Below are positions 47,813 through 56,289 of a stretch of DNA of 64,000 nt, piece by piece; position 1 is the first letter of the stretch; each line of letters starts with the position of its first letter. Source of the DNA: Pusillimonas sp. T7-7 (lineage in GTDB: Bacteria; Pseudomonadota; Gammaproteobacteria; Burkholderiales; Burkholderiaceae_B); the NCBI RefSeq assembly GCF_000209655.1, contig NC_015458.1, positions 868,001 through 932,000 on the forward strand. Reading direction: 5' to 3'. The notes beneath the pieces are model-generated. The model had not been told where the DNA came from, searched no databases, and worked only from the letters and a program-made list of their open reading frames with translations. Position numbers and translations under genes: made by a program.

Positions 47813-50800
47813 ATGCGATTGCAAAGACTCGATCTGATTCGCTACGGCAAATTCACCGATCGCAGTGTGGCGCTGGCTGCGCCGTCGGAGTATGACTTTC
47901 ACCTGATACTGGGACCCAACGAGGCGGGTAAATCCACCTTGCGCGGCGCCATTCTGGATTTGCTGTTCGGTTTTCACCCGCGTACGCCGCTGGACTTCGT
48001 GCACGCCAAGTCTGACCTGCGTCTGGGGGCTGTTGTGCAGCAGGGCGACCAGGCCTTGGACTTTTTGCGTCTGAAGGCCAACAAGAATACTTTGCGCGCG
48101 CCTGATGAAACACCGCTGCCCGATACCGCGTTGAACCCTTTTCTGAATGGGGCCACCCGGGCTTTTTTCGACAAAATGTTCGGCCTGGACCACCCGAGGC
48201 TGGTTCAGGGCGGCAACAGCATACTGAACGCACAGGATGATGTCGGACAGATTTTGTTCCAGTCTGCGGCCGGCCTGGCCAGCCTGGGCCGCGTGCGCGA
48301 CGCCCTGGATGCCGAGGCAGACAGCCTGTGGGCGCCCACACGCTCGATGAAACGGGCTTATTACCTGGCCCGCGCCGATATGGACGCTGCAGTCGATGCA
48401 CTGAAAAATGCTACGGTGCATACCCGCAAGTGGGCGGATGCTCACGAGCTGGTCCAGGCGCTGGCCGGGCAGTTGCAGGCACAGCGTAGTGTGCTGACAG
48501 GCCAACAAACTCGGCGCGATCGGCTGGAACGTATACGCCGCGTGAGTCCGGTCATGCGGGAATTGAACGAAGGCCTGGCGCAGCTGGCCGGGCTGGGCGA
48601 GGTCGTCAGTCTGGCGCCCGATGCCGCACAGACGCTCGAGCAAGCCCAGCGCGCCCAGGCTGTGGCCCAGCATGGGCTGCAGTTCCGACATGCCGAATTG
48701 CAGCGTCTGAAAAAGGCTTTTGAAAGTATAAACATTGATAATACATTGCTGGGCTTGCGCAAAGAGATCGATGCGTTGGATGCACAGCGTCATCAGGTGG
48801 GCAACCATCCATCGGCCATGGAACGGCACCAGGGGCAATTGCTGCAGTTGGCGCATCAGGCTATGCAGCAATTGAACGAGCTGGGCCTGGAAGGCGCGCA
48901 AGATCGGGTGGCTGCACAAGATGGTCAGTCTATCGAGCAGACTTTGCGCAGCGGGTTGCCGGCCTTGCCTGTACGCAAACACACCGAGCGGTTGCTGCGT
49001 GATCATGGCGCGCTGAGCCAGGCTTTTGAAGTCGCCCGGGCGGCTCAGCGGGAACGAAAGACCGAAGTCGACGCCATCGAGGCCAGGCTGCATACTCAGC
49101 CTGTAACCGAAGTCAGTACCGAGTTGCGCGGAGCACTTGAGCGTGCCAAGGCACTCGGAGACACCGCAGCGGCTACACAAAAAGCGCAATTGTCGGTACA
49201 AAAGAATCAGGCTGCATTGGAGCAGGCGCTGTCCGGCCTGGGGGAATGGTCTCGTCCCGTAGAGCAATTGGTTGGGCTGGCCTTGCCTTCGGCCCCGCTT
49301 GTGGCCGCATGGCTGGCCGAACGCCGCGACTTGCTGTCGGGCTTAAGGTCAGCGGCCCAGCGCCGCGATGAACTCGCGGCGGCTGCCGACAAGGGCGAGT
49401 TGCGTTTGCAGCAGTATCGCGAGCAGCATCATCCGGCCACACAGCAAGACCTGGCCCAGGCACGCGAGCGGCGCAATGCGGCCTGGCAGTCCATCAAGCA
49501 AGGGGGCACGACCTTGGCTGATGCGGCGGAGCCCTTTGAGGCCTTATTGCACAAGGCCGATGCGCTGGCCGATCAGCGCTATGAAAAAGCGCAGGAAGCG
49601 GCGCATATGCAAAGCTTGCAGCACCAATGGGAGCAGGCTTGCCAGGATCTGCGGCAGGCGCGACAGCGTTATGACGCCGGCCAGCAGGCGCTGGATGCTT
49701 TTGACGCGCAATGGCTGGACACCAGCGCCAAGCTGGGTCTGGCCGGGCTGACGCTGGAGCAGACTCCCGACTGGCTGGTGCGCAAAGACCGGGTGCTCGA
49801 GACCGAGCAGGCGCTGATGCACGCCAGGCAAGACCTGGCGCAGTTGCAAGAGGCGCAACAAGCGGCGCTTGACGGATTGGCGCAGGCCCTGATCGACTGC
49901 GGGAGTCTGGATGCCCAGACCGCGTATGCTCAGACGCTGGACGGTCTGCGTGTGCGGGCCGAGGCCTATAGCCGCGAGGCGGATGCCGCGGGAGCGCGGC
50001 AAGAGGCCTGGGAGGCTCAAGCCATCCAGGCTAGGCTGGCGCTGGAGGCCGCACAACAGGCCTTGAACGAGGCGCAGGCCCGGAAAGCCGAGTGGCAGCA
50101 AGCCTGGTCGGACGCCATGACTCAAATCGGACTGGCGCCAGACACCAGCCCGGGCGCGGCCGAAGGCGCTCTGGTATTGATGACATCTATTTCCGACAAG
50201 CTGGAGCAAATGCGCCGCTTGCGCAGCGAAAGACTGGATCTTATGCAAGCCGAGCTGCACGGCTTTGTTGCGCAGGCAGCCAGGCTGGCGCATGCGGCCG
50301 GCCTGGAATGCGCCAGCGCAGACTCCTTGTCTTACGCCGATGCCTTCGACATGAGCCAGACCCTGGCGCAGCGCCTGGCTCAAGCCAGCCGGGCCCAAGA
50401 AGAGGCGGCCAAGCTGGATCACGCCCTGACGGCGGAGCGGGCCGAGATTCGCATCGCCGAACAGACACTTCAGGAAGCACGCGCAGCCATACAGCCTTTG
50501 ATGGACAGGGCCGGGGTCGATACGCTGGAAGCTCTGGGGCCGGCCATCAGCAAATCTGATCAACATCGCGTGCTGGCGCAACGTGTCGAGCAGGCCCGTG
50601 AGCGCCTGCTGCAAGAGGGGGACGGCTTGAGCCAGGCCCAGTTGCAGGAAGAGCTCGATAGCGTCGATATCGCAGCGTTGGTCACGCAGTGGAGCAGCTT
50701 GCAGGCCGACATCGAGCAGTCGACCCAGACGCAAAGCGACCTGGCGGTACAGTTGGCCGGCGCCGAGCGCGAGCTCCAGGCCATGGCGGGCGCCGATGAT

Positions 50801-51334
50801 GCGGCCCAGGCCGAGGCCAGGCGGCAAGACGCCCTGGCCAGAATGAGCGATGCCGCTGAACGCTACGTCAAAGTGTTCACCGCCTCTCGTCTGTTGCGCT
50901 GGTCCATAGACCGTTACCGCGAAGAGAAGCAAGGGCCCATGCTGGCACGCGCCAGTGCCATATTCGGGCAACTGACCTTGAACTCCTTTGAGCGGCTCAG
51001 GGTGGATTTCGACCGGCACCCCATGGTGCTGGAGGGGCAGCGCGCCGACGGACATTGCGTGGGCATAGAAGGACTTAGCGACGGCACACGCGACCAGCTT
51101 TACCTGGCTTTGCGACTGGCGGCGCTGGAGCTGCATCTGGAGCAGGCGCCGGCCCTGCCTTTTATTGCGGATGATTTGTTCATCAATTATGACGATGAGC
51201 GGTCTGAAGCCGGCTTGCGCGCGCTGGCTGAATTGTCACGCCATACCCAGGTCATTTTCCTGAGCCATCACGAAGCCTTGCTTGAACCGGCGCGGCGCGT
51301 GTTCGGCGATGAGCTTGATGTCGTCAGATTGTAG
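47813..51334 (+). CDS. yhaN: YhaN-type AAA ATPase (SbcC/Rad50-like)
   Basis: This 1173-residue protein has an ATPase head split between the ends. At the N-terminus is FHLILGPNEAGKST (Walker A lysine at residue 40). At the C-terminus are GLSDGTRDQLYLALRLAALE (signature), LPFIADDLFINYDDERSEAG (Walker B) and VIFLSHHE. The 850 residues between are coiled coil rich in Ala, Gln and Arg. This is the layout of YhaN, the partner of YhaO. It was previously described mostly from Gram-positive and some proteobacterial genomes. Confidence 0.9.
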   Translation: MRLQRLDLIRYGKFTDRSVALAAPSEYDFHLILGPNEAGKSTLRGAILDLLFGFHPRTPLDFVHAKSDLRLGAVVQQGDQALDFLRLKANKNTLRAPDETPLPDTALNPFLNGATRAFFDKMFGLDHPRLVQGGNSILNAQDDVGQILFQSAAGLASLGRVRDALDAEADSLWAPTRSMKRAYYLARADMDAAVDALKNATVHTRKWADAHELVQALAGQLQAQRSVLTGQQTRRDRLERIRRVSPVMRELNEGLAQLAGLGEVVSLAPDAAQTLEQAQRAQAVAQHGLQFRHAELQRLKKAFESINIDNTLLGLRKEIDALDAQRHQVGNHPSAMERHQGQLLQLAHQAMQQLNELGLEGAQDRVAAQDGQSIEQTLRSGLPALPVRKHTERLLRDHGALSQAFEVARAAQRERKTEVDAIEARLHTQPVTEVSTELRGALERAKALGDTAAATQKAQLSVQKNQAALEQALSGLGEWSRPVEQLVGLALPSAPLVAAWLAERRDLLSGLRSAAQRRDELAAAADKGELRLQQYREQHHPATQQDLAQARERRNAAWQSIKQGGTTLADAAEPFEALLHKADALADQRYEKAQEAAHMQSLQHQWEQACQDLRQARQRYDAGQQALDAFDAQWLDTSAKLGLAGLTLEQTPDWLVRKDRVLETEQALMHARQDLAQLQEAQQAALDGLAQALIDCGSLDAQTAYAQTLDGLRVRAEAYSREADAAGARQEAWEAQAIQARLALEAAQQALNEAQARKAEWQQAWSDAMTQIGLAPDTSPGAAEGALVLMTSISDKLEQMRRLRSERLDLMQAELHGFVAQAARLAHAAGLECASADSLSYADAFDMSQTLAQRLAQASRAQEEAAKLDHALTAERAEIRIAEQTLQEARAAIQPLMDRAGVDTLEALGPAISKSDQHRVLAQRVEQARERLLQEGDGLSQAQLQEELDSVDIAALVTQWSSLQADIEQSTQTQSDLAVQLAGAERELQAMAGADDAAQAEARRQDALARMSDAAERYVKVFTASRLLRWSIDRYREEKQGPMLARASAIFGQLTLNSFERLRVDFDRHPMVLEGQRADGHCVGIEGLSDGTRDQLYLALRLAALELHLEQAPALPFIADDLFINYDDERSEAGLRALAELSRHTQVIFLSHHEALLEPARRVFGDELDVVRL

Positions 51335-51340
51335 TTGGCG

Positions 51341-51359
51341 TATGCGGCGCGGCCGCATA
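51341..51359. terminator. Palindrome between convergent yhaN and hemerythrin genes
   Basis: TATGCGGC at 51341-51348 and GCCGCATA at 51352-51359 form an 8-bp perfect stem with a three-base loop, in the 27-base gap between two convergent genes. No T-run follows. It is a probable shared mRNA 3'-end hairpin. Confidence 0.45.
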
Positions 51360-51361
51360 TG

Positions 51362-51922
51362 CTAGCCCTCGATATCAGCATCGCTGATGCCGCGCCGCTG
51401 GCGCATGGCCTGGCCTATGCGGGTGATGTCGGCGTCGGACAGCAGTCGTGCCGCCATGGGCAGCAACTCGTCTTCTTCGCGCTGCATATGGTCTTCGTAT
51501 AATTTGACGAAACCTTCCAGTGTATCGGCGGGCAGCTCGGCCGGCTGGCCATCGGCGATTTGTGCCAGCGGGATGCGCAAACGGCGCCAGCCTGCTTCCA
51601 GCCTACGATGATCGGCGGCCAGGCCGTCGGTCAGTTGCCGTATGCAGACGGCATCAGAGCCGGCCATGGATTCGAGCAAGGCGGGGAACAGGTTCACTTC
51701 TTCGTCGGCGTGATGCTGCAGGGCCGAGGTGTCGAAGTAGCGCATGATGCGGCTGGCCGCGATGCGCGCCTCGTCGTCGGAACCGTGTTCCCGCAGATGC
51801 GGCGCCAGCCGTCTTAGCGTATTGCACTGGCGTTCGATGCGGTGGTGACAGGCGCTGAGCATTTCCAGCGGCGCCTCGGTACTGGCGGCTGGGCCTGAAA
51901 ACCCGGGAAAGTCTGTGGCCAT
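51362..51922 (-). CDS. Hemerythrin HHE-domain protein
   Basis: This 186-residue helical protein has the metal-ligand pattern of bacterial hemerythrins: H in SACHHRIE, HHADEE near residue 78, DHRR, and the pair H and E in YEDHMQREEDELLP. Such proteins bind a di-iron centre and oxygen or sense nitric oxide or oxidants. It is divergent from the AhpD-like gene (55-base gap), which suggests a shared oxidative or nitrosative role; that is inference. Confidence 0.85.
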   Translation of the reverse strand: MATDFPGFSGPAASTEAPLEMLSACHHRIERQCNTLRRLAPHLREHGSDDEARIAASRIMRYFDTSALQHHADEEVNLFPALLESMAGSDAVCIRQLTDGLAADHRRLEAGWRRLRIPLAQIADGQPAELPADTLEGFVKLYEDHMQREEDELLPMAARLLSDADITRIGQAMRQRRGISDADIEG

Positions 51923-51977
51923 GGCAGTCTCTGGATATACTCTTGTGAAGTATTAATTATAGTAACCGGAGACCTAC

Positions 51978-52592
51978 ATGCCACAACCGAATTATGTGTC
52001 CGCGCTGGGCGCGCCCGATGCCAGCAGCCTCGATGAAGACCTGCAGGCCGTATTCGCCAAATGCACTGAAAAACTCGGCTTGGTGCCGAATGTGCTGGCC
52101 GCCTATAGCCTGCGGCCCAACAAGCTGCGCAACTTCATGGCCATGTATAACGAGCTGATGCTGGCGCCGTCCGGGCTGAGCAAGCTGGAAAGGGAAATGG
52201 TTGCGGTGGTGGTGTCCAGCGCCAACCATTGCTATTACTGCCTGGTGGCGCACGGCCAGGCGGTGCGCGCTTTGTCGGGCGACCCGCAATTGGGCGAGAT
52301 GATGGTCATGAATTATCGGGTCGCCCCGCTCGACTCGCGCCAGCGCGCCATGCTGGATTTTGCCTGGAAGCTGACCAAGACGCCCGAACAAGTCGTCGAG
52401 GCCGACCGCGTCGCCCTGACGGCGGTAGGGCTGAGCCCGGAAGACATCTTCGACTTGTCCGAGACCGTGGGTTTTTTCAATATGTCGAATCGCATGGCCA
52501 TAGGCATAGACATGATTCCCAACCCCGAATATCACGGCATGGACAGGCCTGCGGCTTTTGTGCCGCCACCCAAAAAAGAAAAATCTGTGTGA
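51978..52592 (+). CDS. Peroxidase-related protein, carboxymuconolactone decarboxylase/AhpD-like
   Basis: This 204-residue protein has an AhpD-like core with the redox motif C85-Y-Y-C88 and the nearby His92 in SSANHCYYCLVAHGQA, preceded by LSKLEREMVAVVV. Length and the DLSETVGFFNMSNRMA region match the uncharacterised peroxidase-related subfamily (about 190 residues) that has two AhpD-type repeats. It probably reduces peroxides using thiols. It has an AACCGGAGAC ribosome-binding site. Confidence 0.88.
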   Translation: MPQPNYVSALGAPDASSLDEDLQAVFAKCTEKLGLVPNVLAAYSLRPNKLRNFMAMYNELMLAPSGLSKLEREMVAVVVSSANHCYYCLVAHGQAVRALSGDPQLGEMMVMNYRVAPLDSRQRAMLDFAWKLTKTPEQVVEADRVALTAVGLSPEDIFDLSETVGFFNMSNRMAIGIDMIPNPEYHGMDRPAAFVPPPKKEKSV

Positions 52593-52775
52593 TTTTGCAA
52601 CAACTTTGATTTTTTTCGGCAGGCAAAGCGGGGTGGCCGTTCTTTACGCATCGTTATAGGACTTGGCTATCCTGTTCATATTGCATCGGGTTATAAGTAA
52701 AGACGATTAAATTTCTTGTGATGACAGTTTGGGGTCAGTACAGTTCGATATAACCAAATAGTAAATCGAGCACTC
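52593..52775 (+). promoter_or_regulatory. Upstream region of the NitT/TauT-type ABC operon
   Basis: This 183-base AT-rich stretch between the AhpD-like gene and the ABC ATPase has no gene. A run of seven T at 52611-52617 follows the AhpD-like gene without an obvious hairpin. AT-rich sequence at 52660-52710 (including TTATAAG near 52691) is a plausible promoter zone, but no convincing -35/-10 pair was found. No good Shine-Dalgarno sequence precedes the ATG at 52776. Confidence 0.3.
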
Positions 52776-53549
52776 ATGAAGCTGTCGTTTCAGAATATAG
52801 AAAAGGAATTCTCGGGCCTGCGGGTCATCGAGGATTTCAGTCGCGATATCGAATCCGGCGAGCTGGTCGCCCTGGTTGGGCCATCGGGTTGCGGCAAGTC
52901 GACGCTGCTGCATATTGCCGCCGGTCTAGAAACCCCCAGCGGCGGCGCCATGCTGGCTGATGGGGCAAGCATCCAGGGGCCGCACCCCGAGCGTACGCTG
53001 ATGTTCCAGGAAAATGCCCTGTACCCCTGGCTGACGCTGGCGCAAAACGTGGCGCTGGCGCTGGAGTTTCAAAAAATCGACAGGCAGAAAGCCTTGAAGC
53101 AGGCCTCTGAGTGGCTGTCCAAAGTCAATCTGAAGGGTTTTGAAAATTACTTTCCGCACCAGGTGTCGGGCGGCATGCGCCAACGCGCGGCATTGGCGCG
53201 TGCATTTATTTCGCATCCCAAGGCCTTGTTGCTGGACGAACCCTTTGGCGCCCTGGACGCGCTCACGCGCATGACTTTACAAGACGCTTTGCGCCAACTC
53301 ATACGCGAAGCCGGTCCAACCGTGCTGCTGGTGACCCACGATGTGGACGAAGCCCTGTTTCTGGCCGACCGCATCCTGGTCTTCAGCTCGCGTCCAGCCA
53401 CCGTTCTGAAAGAATTCAACCTGACCCAGCACGAGAAAACGCACGATTTATCGGAGTTCGCCGGCATGCGTCGCGAAATTCTGGGTTTGCTGGGCATACA
53501 CGCCAAACACGAAGAATCCATTGCCATCCTAGAGGAAATTGAAGCATGA
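52776..53549 (+). CDS. ABC transporter ATP-binding protein, NitT/TauT type
   Basis: This 257-residue ATPase has Walker A GPSGCGKST, a Q-loop in RTLMFQENALYPWLTL, the signature VSGGMRQRAALARAF, Walker B ALLLDEPFGALDALTR and the switch histidine VTHDVDEAL. The QENALYPW variant is frequent in nitrate/sulfonate/taurine importers. Its stop overlaps the start of the binding-protein gene by 4 bases. Confidence 0.94.
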   Translation: MKLSFQNIEKEFSGLRVIEDFSRDIESGELVALVGPSGCGKSTLLHIAAGLETPSGGAMLADGASIQGPHPERTLMFQENALYPWLTLAQNVALALEFQKIDRQKALKQASEWLSKVNLKGFENYFPHQVSGGMRQRAALARAFISHPKALLLDEPFGALDALTRMTLQDALRQLIREAGPTVLLVTHDVDEALFLADRILVFSSRPATVLKEFNLTQHEKTHDLSEFAGMRREILGLLGIHAKHEESIAILEEIEA

Positions 53550-54541
53550 AATTGTCACGCCTGTTATTGCCCGTCCTGGCGGCGTTTGCCCTGGCATCGC
53601 CCGCGCTGGCGGCCGATAAATTCAAGATCGGCTATCTGCGCGTCATGGACGACGCACAAGCCATTGCCGCCTACGAAGGCGGCTTCTACAAAAAGCATGG
53701 CCTGGATGTCGAATTGGTTGAGTTCAAGTCGGGTACCGACCTGATCAAGGCCATTGTGGGCGGTCAGCTCGATACCGGCGTGCTGGGTTTCACCAACGCC
53801 GCCTCGTGGTCGTCCAAGGGTGCAGACCTGAAAGTGGTCGGTGGCGCCCAACACGGCTTCCACGCGATTGTGGTGCGCGATGATTCGGGCATCAAAGACG
53901 TGGCAGGCCTTAAAGGGCACACTCTGGCCTCGCAAAAAGAGGGCAGCACGGCCGATACCGTATTGAAGGGCGTCGTCCTGAAAGAAGCTGGCCTGAAGCC
54001 TGAAGATTTGTCGATTATGGGCGTGAGTCCGCAGGTGGCCGTGCAGTCGCTGGTGGGCAAGCGTGTTGACGCCGCCTTCCTGTTCGAGCCGCAAGCGCGT
54101 ATTGCGCAATTGGTTGCACCGGTTACGCAAATCTACGAGGTCGGTGAAGTCTGGCCTTTCCCGTGCATGGTGGTGATCGCTTCGGGCGACACCGTCAAGA
54201 ATCGCAAGGAAGACGTCTGGAAATCGCTGGATGCACAACGCGAAGCCATTGAGCTGCTGACCAACAAGCCGGAAGAGGGCGCCAAGCTGATCGCCCGCTA
54301 CTTTATTGCCGAGCCTACGCTCAAGACCCTGAAGCATGGCGAGGTGCCACGCGAAGACATTATTCGCGATGCCATCAAGAGCCAGACGTTCAGCCCCAAG
54401 CTGACAACACAGGAACTGGACCGCATGCAGGAAATCGCCGATATCATGCAGGCCCAAGGTTCGCTGAAGACGCGTGACGGCCAGCCTTTCGATGTCAGCC
54501 AGATCATTGATCTTGAATGGCAAGAGGCACGCAAGCTGTAA
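53546..54541 (+). CDS. ABC transporter substrate-binding protein, NMT1/SsuA-like
   Basis: This 331-residue periplasmic protein has a signal peptide (1-22, ending ALA). The family pattern is KIGYLRVMDDAQAIAAYEGGFYKKHGLDVELVEF followed by TDLIKAIVGGQLDTGVLGFTNA and SLVGKRVDAAFLFEPQARIA. This family brings in nitrate, sulfonates, taurine, pyrimidine precursors and other small compounds; the ligand is not predictable. Two strong hairpins follow the gene. Confidence 0.92.
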   Translation: MKLSRLLLPVLAAFALASPALAADKFKIGYLRVMDDAQAIAAYEGGFYKKHGLDVELVEFKSGTDLIKAIVGGQLDTGVLGFTNAASWSSKGADLKVVGGAQHGFHAIVVRDDSGIKDVAGLKGHTLASQKEGSTADTVLKGVVLKEAGLKPEDLSIMGVSPQVAVQSLVGKRVDAAFLFEPQARIAQLVAPVTQIYEVGEVWPFPCMVVIASGDTVKNRKEDVWKSLDAQREAIELLTNKPEEGAKLIARYFIAEPTLKTLKHGEVPREDIIRDAIKSQTFSPKLTTQELDRMQEIADIMQAQGSLKTRDGQPFDVSQIIDLEWQEARKL

Positions 54542-54551
54542 TATACCGCCT

Positions 54552-54572
54552 GCTCCGGTTTAGCGCCGGAGC
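54552..54572 (+). repeat. Hairpin 1 after the substrate-binding protein gene
   Basis: GCTCCGG at 54552-54558 and CCGGAGC at 54566-54572 form a perfect 7-bp stem with a 7-base loop, 10 bases after the stop codon. With the next hairpin it forms a tandem pair between the binding protein and permease genes. Confidence 0.55.
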
Positions 54573-54608
54573 GCGGAGCAGCGTTGTGCCGCTGTAAACA
54601 TCTATTCA

Positions 54609-54643
54609 ATGATGGCCGGTACGCACCGGCCATCATGTATTTT
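54609..54643 (+). terminator. Hairpin 2: 12-bp perfect stem before the permease gene
   Basis: ATGATGGCCGGT at 54609-54620 pairs exactly with ACCGGCCATCAT at 54625-54636 around a 4-base loop, followed by GTATTTT. This is the shape of a rho-independent terminator, but it lies inside an operon, 9 bases before the permease start. It probably attenuates permease expression relative to the binding protein. Confidence 0.7.
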
Positions 54644-54651
54644 GAGCAACC

Positions 54652-55425
54652 ATGAGTACTCAGATTCGCCTGACCGGTTTCAAAAAAAAATTAGCCATGG
54701 TGGTGGCCATTGCAGCTATCTTGCTGTTCTGGCAGATTGCCGCGTGGTCATTGCCCGATTTCCTTATGCCGGGGGTGCCCTCGGTCATGGTCCGTTTATG
54801 GGAAGACATACAGTCGGCCGATTTTCGTGCCGCGTTGTCGGGCAGCCTGGTGCGCCTGGGCTTCGGTTACGGCGCGGCGCTGGCATTTGGGGTGGGCTTT
54901 GGCCTGGTGGGTGGGGTGCTGTTCTTCTTTCGCGAAGTGCTCAAGTCGGCCATCATCATCCTGCAGTCCATTCCGTCTATCGCCTGGGTGCCCTTGTTCC
55001 TGATCATGATGGGCTTTGGCAACATGCCCATTATCGTCGTCATTGCCCTGTCGGCTTTTTTCCCGGCGGCCTTGTCGGTCATGAACGCCACAGAAAGCGT
55101 GCTGAATGTGCATGTGTCGGCCGCCCGGGTCATGGGCGCCAGCCGCTGGGACATGCTCAAGCGGGTCTATCTGCCTGCCGTCATGCCGGAATTGATAACC
55201 GGCGCGCAGCTGGCTTTCGGCAATGCCTGGCGCGCGCTGATATCAGCCGAGATGCTGATCGGTTTTGGCCAGGGCCTGGGCCGTTCGCTGGCCTATGCCG
55301 GGGAAACCGCCGACATGATGGGTGTGATGGCCAATATCCTCACCATCGCCATACTGGCAACCTTGATCGACCAAGTCATACTTGAAAATCTGAAGCGCCG
55401 CGTGCTGCGTTATCAGTACGTTTGA
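54652..55425 (+). CDS. ABC transporter permease, NitT/TauT type
   Basis: This 257-residue permease has six membrane segments and the EAA loop AARVMGASRWDMLKRVYLPAVMPEL. It pairs with the ATPase two genes upstream. The N-terminus contains nine consecutive A residues (54682-54690) encoding three lysines before the first membrane helix, a possible slippage site. It ends just before the next gene. Confidence 0.92.
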   Translation: MSTQIRLTGFKKKLAMVVAIAAILLFWQIAAWSLPDFLMPGVPSVMVRLWEDIQSADFRAALSGSLVRLGFGYGAALAFGVGFGLVGGVLFFFREVLKSAIIILQSIPSIAWVPLFLIMMGFGNMPIIVVIALSAFFPAALSVMNATESVLNVHVSAARVMGASRWDMLKRVYLPAVMPELITGAQLAFGNAWRALISAEMLIGFGQGLGRSLAYAGETADMMGVMANILTIAILATLIDQVILENLKRRVLRYQYV

Positions 55426-55427
55426 AA

Positions 55428-56273
55428 ATGAATAGCCTGCCTGCCTTTTTGCTTTCGCTGTTTTCGGTATCCAGGCCAGCGCTGCTTGCTGCAGCCCTGG
55501 GCCTGGCTGCCATGTCGCTGCAGGCTCATGCGACCCCTGAGACGGCGGGGCCGGGTGCGGCAGACGGTACATTGCAGGTGGGCATGCACTACGTGGTGCC
55601 GCCTTTTGTTGGCGGATCCAAGGTCCGCACGCCTGAAGCCATAGATACGGCACTGGCCGAGGCGCTGGCAGCTCAACTGGCGCTGGCCTTGCAGGCAGTT
55701 CCGGCCCAGGCTGCCAGCAAGGAAGCGCTGCAGGGTACTGACAAGCCCAGGGTGGTGTTGGCGCCCGCATCCGTTGCGCAATCCGCAGTGGATTCCACCG
55801 TAGTGATTCCCACCGGCTACGTGTTGGCGCCCATGGCCATCATGCGCACCGACACCGATATCAAGTCATGGCAGCAACTGAAGGGCCGTACCGTTTGCTT
55901 GGCTGAAGGCGGTCGCTATGTGGGCGCCATGGCCGTGCGTTATGGCGCGAAAGAAATGATTTACCGGGCGCCCGCCGATGCTTTGCTGGCATTGCGCACA
56001 GGTGAGTGCGATGCCGCGGTACACGACGAGACCATGCTCAAGTCCTTGCTCAAGCTGCCCGAATGGAAGAAATTTTCGGCCAAACTCACTGAAAAGGACA
56101 AGGAGCCGCTGGTGTTTCTGGCGGCTGCCGGCGACGAGAAAATGGTCAGTACGCTCAGGCAATTGACCAAAGAATGGAAGGCCAAGCGCCATCTGGCGGC
56201 CCTGACCAAGTCGCGGGCCAATGATATTGCGTTCGAGGTCTACCTGGACCAGACCGTCGCCGATTGCCACTGA
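55428..56273 (+). CDS. Periplasmic binding-protein-like (family 3) component of the ABC cassette
   Basis: This 281-residue protein starts at the ATG at 55428, 2 bases after the permease stop (a TTG two codons earlier is in frame). It has a signal peptide (cleavage near QAHA, residue 36). Mature sequence GTLQVGMHYVVPPFVGG, then SWQQLKGRTVCLAEGGRYVGAMA and ALLALRTGECDAAVHDETML, follow the order of amino-acid-type (family 3) binding proteins. A second binding protein in a NitT/TauT cassette is unusual; it may present a different ligand or act as an accessory. Confidence 0.75.
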   Translation: MNSLPAFLLSLFSVSRPALLAAALGLAAMSLQAHATPETAGPGAADGTLQVGMHYVVPPFVGGSKVRTPEAIDTALAEALAAQLALALQAVPAQAASKEALQGTDKPRVVLAPASVAQSAVDSTVVIPTGYVLAPMAIMRTDTDIKSWQQLKGRTVCLAEGGRYVGAMAVRYGAKEMIYRAPADALLALRTGECDAAVHDETMLKSLLKLPEWKKFSAKLTEKDKEPLVFLAAAGDEKMVSTLRQLTKEWKAKRHLAALTKSRANDIAFEVYLDQTVADCH

Positions 56274-56289
56274 GTGCGGCGGCAAGGCT

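Noticed and set aside
49544..51136. 530-codon antisense frame over the yhaN-like gene
   Set aside because: The plus-strand protein has clear Walker motifs at both ends and a continuous coiled coil; the antisense frame has none and lacks a ribosome-binding site.
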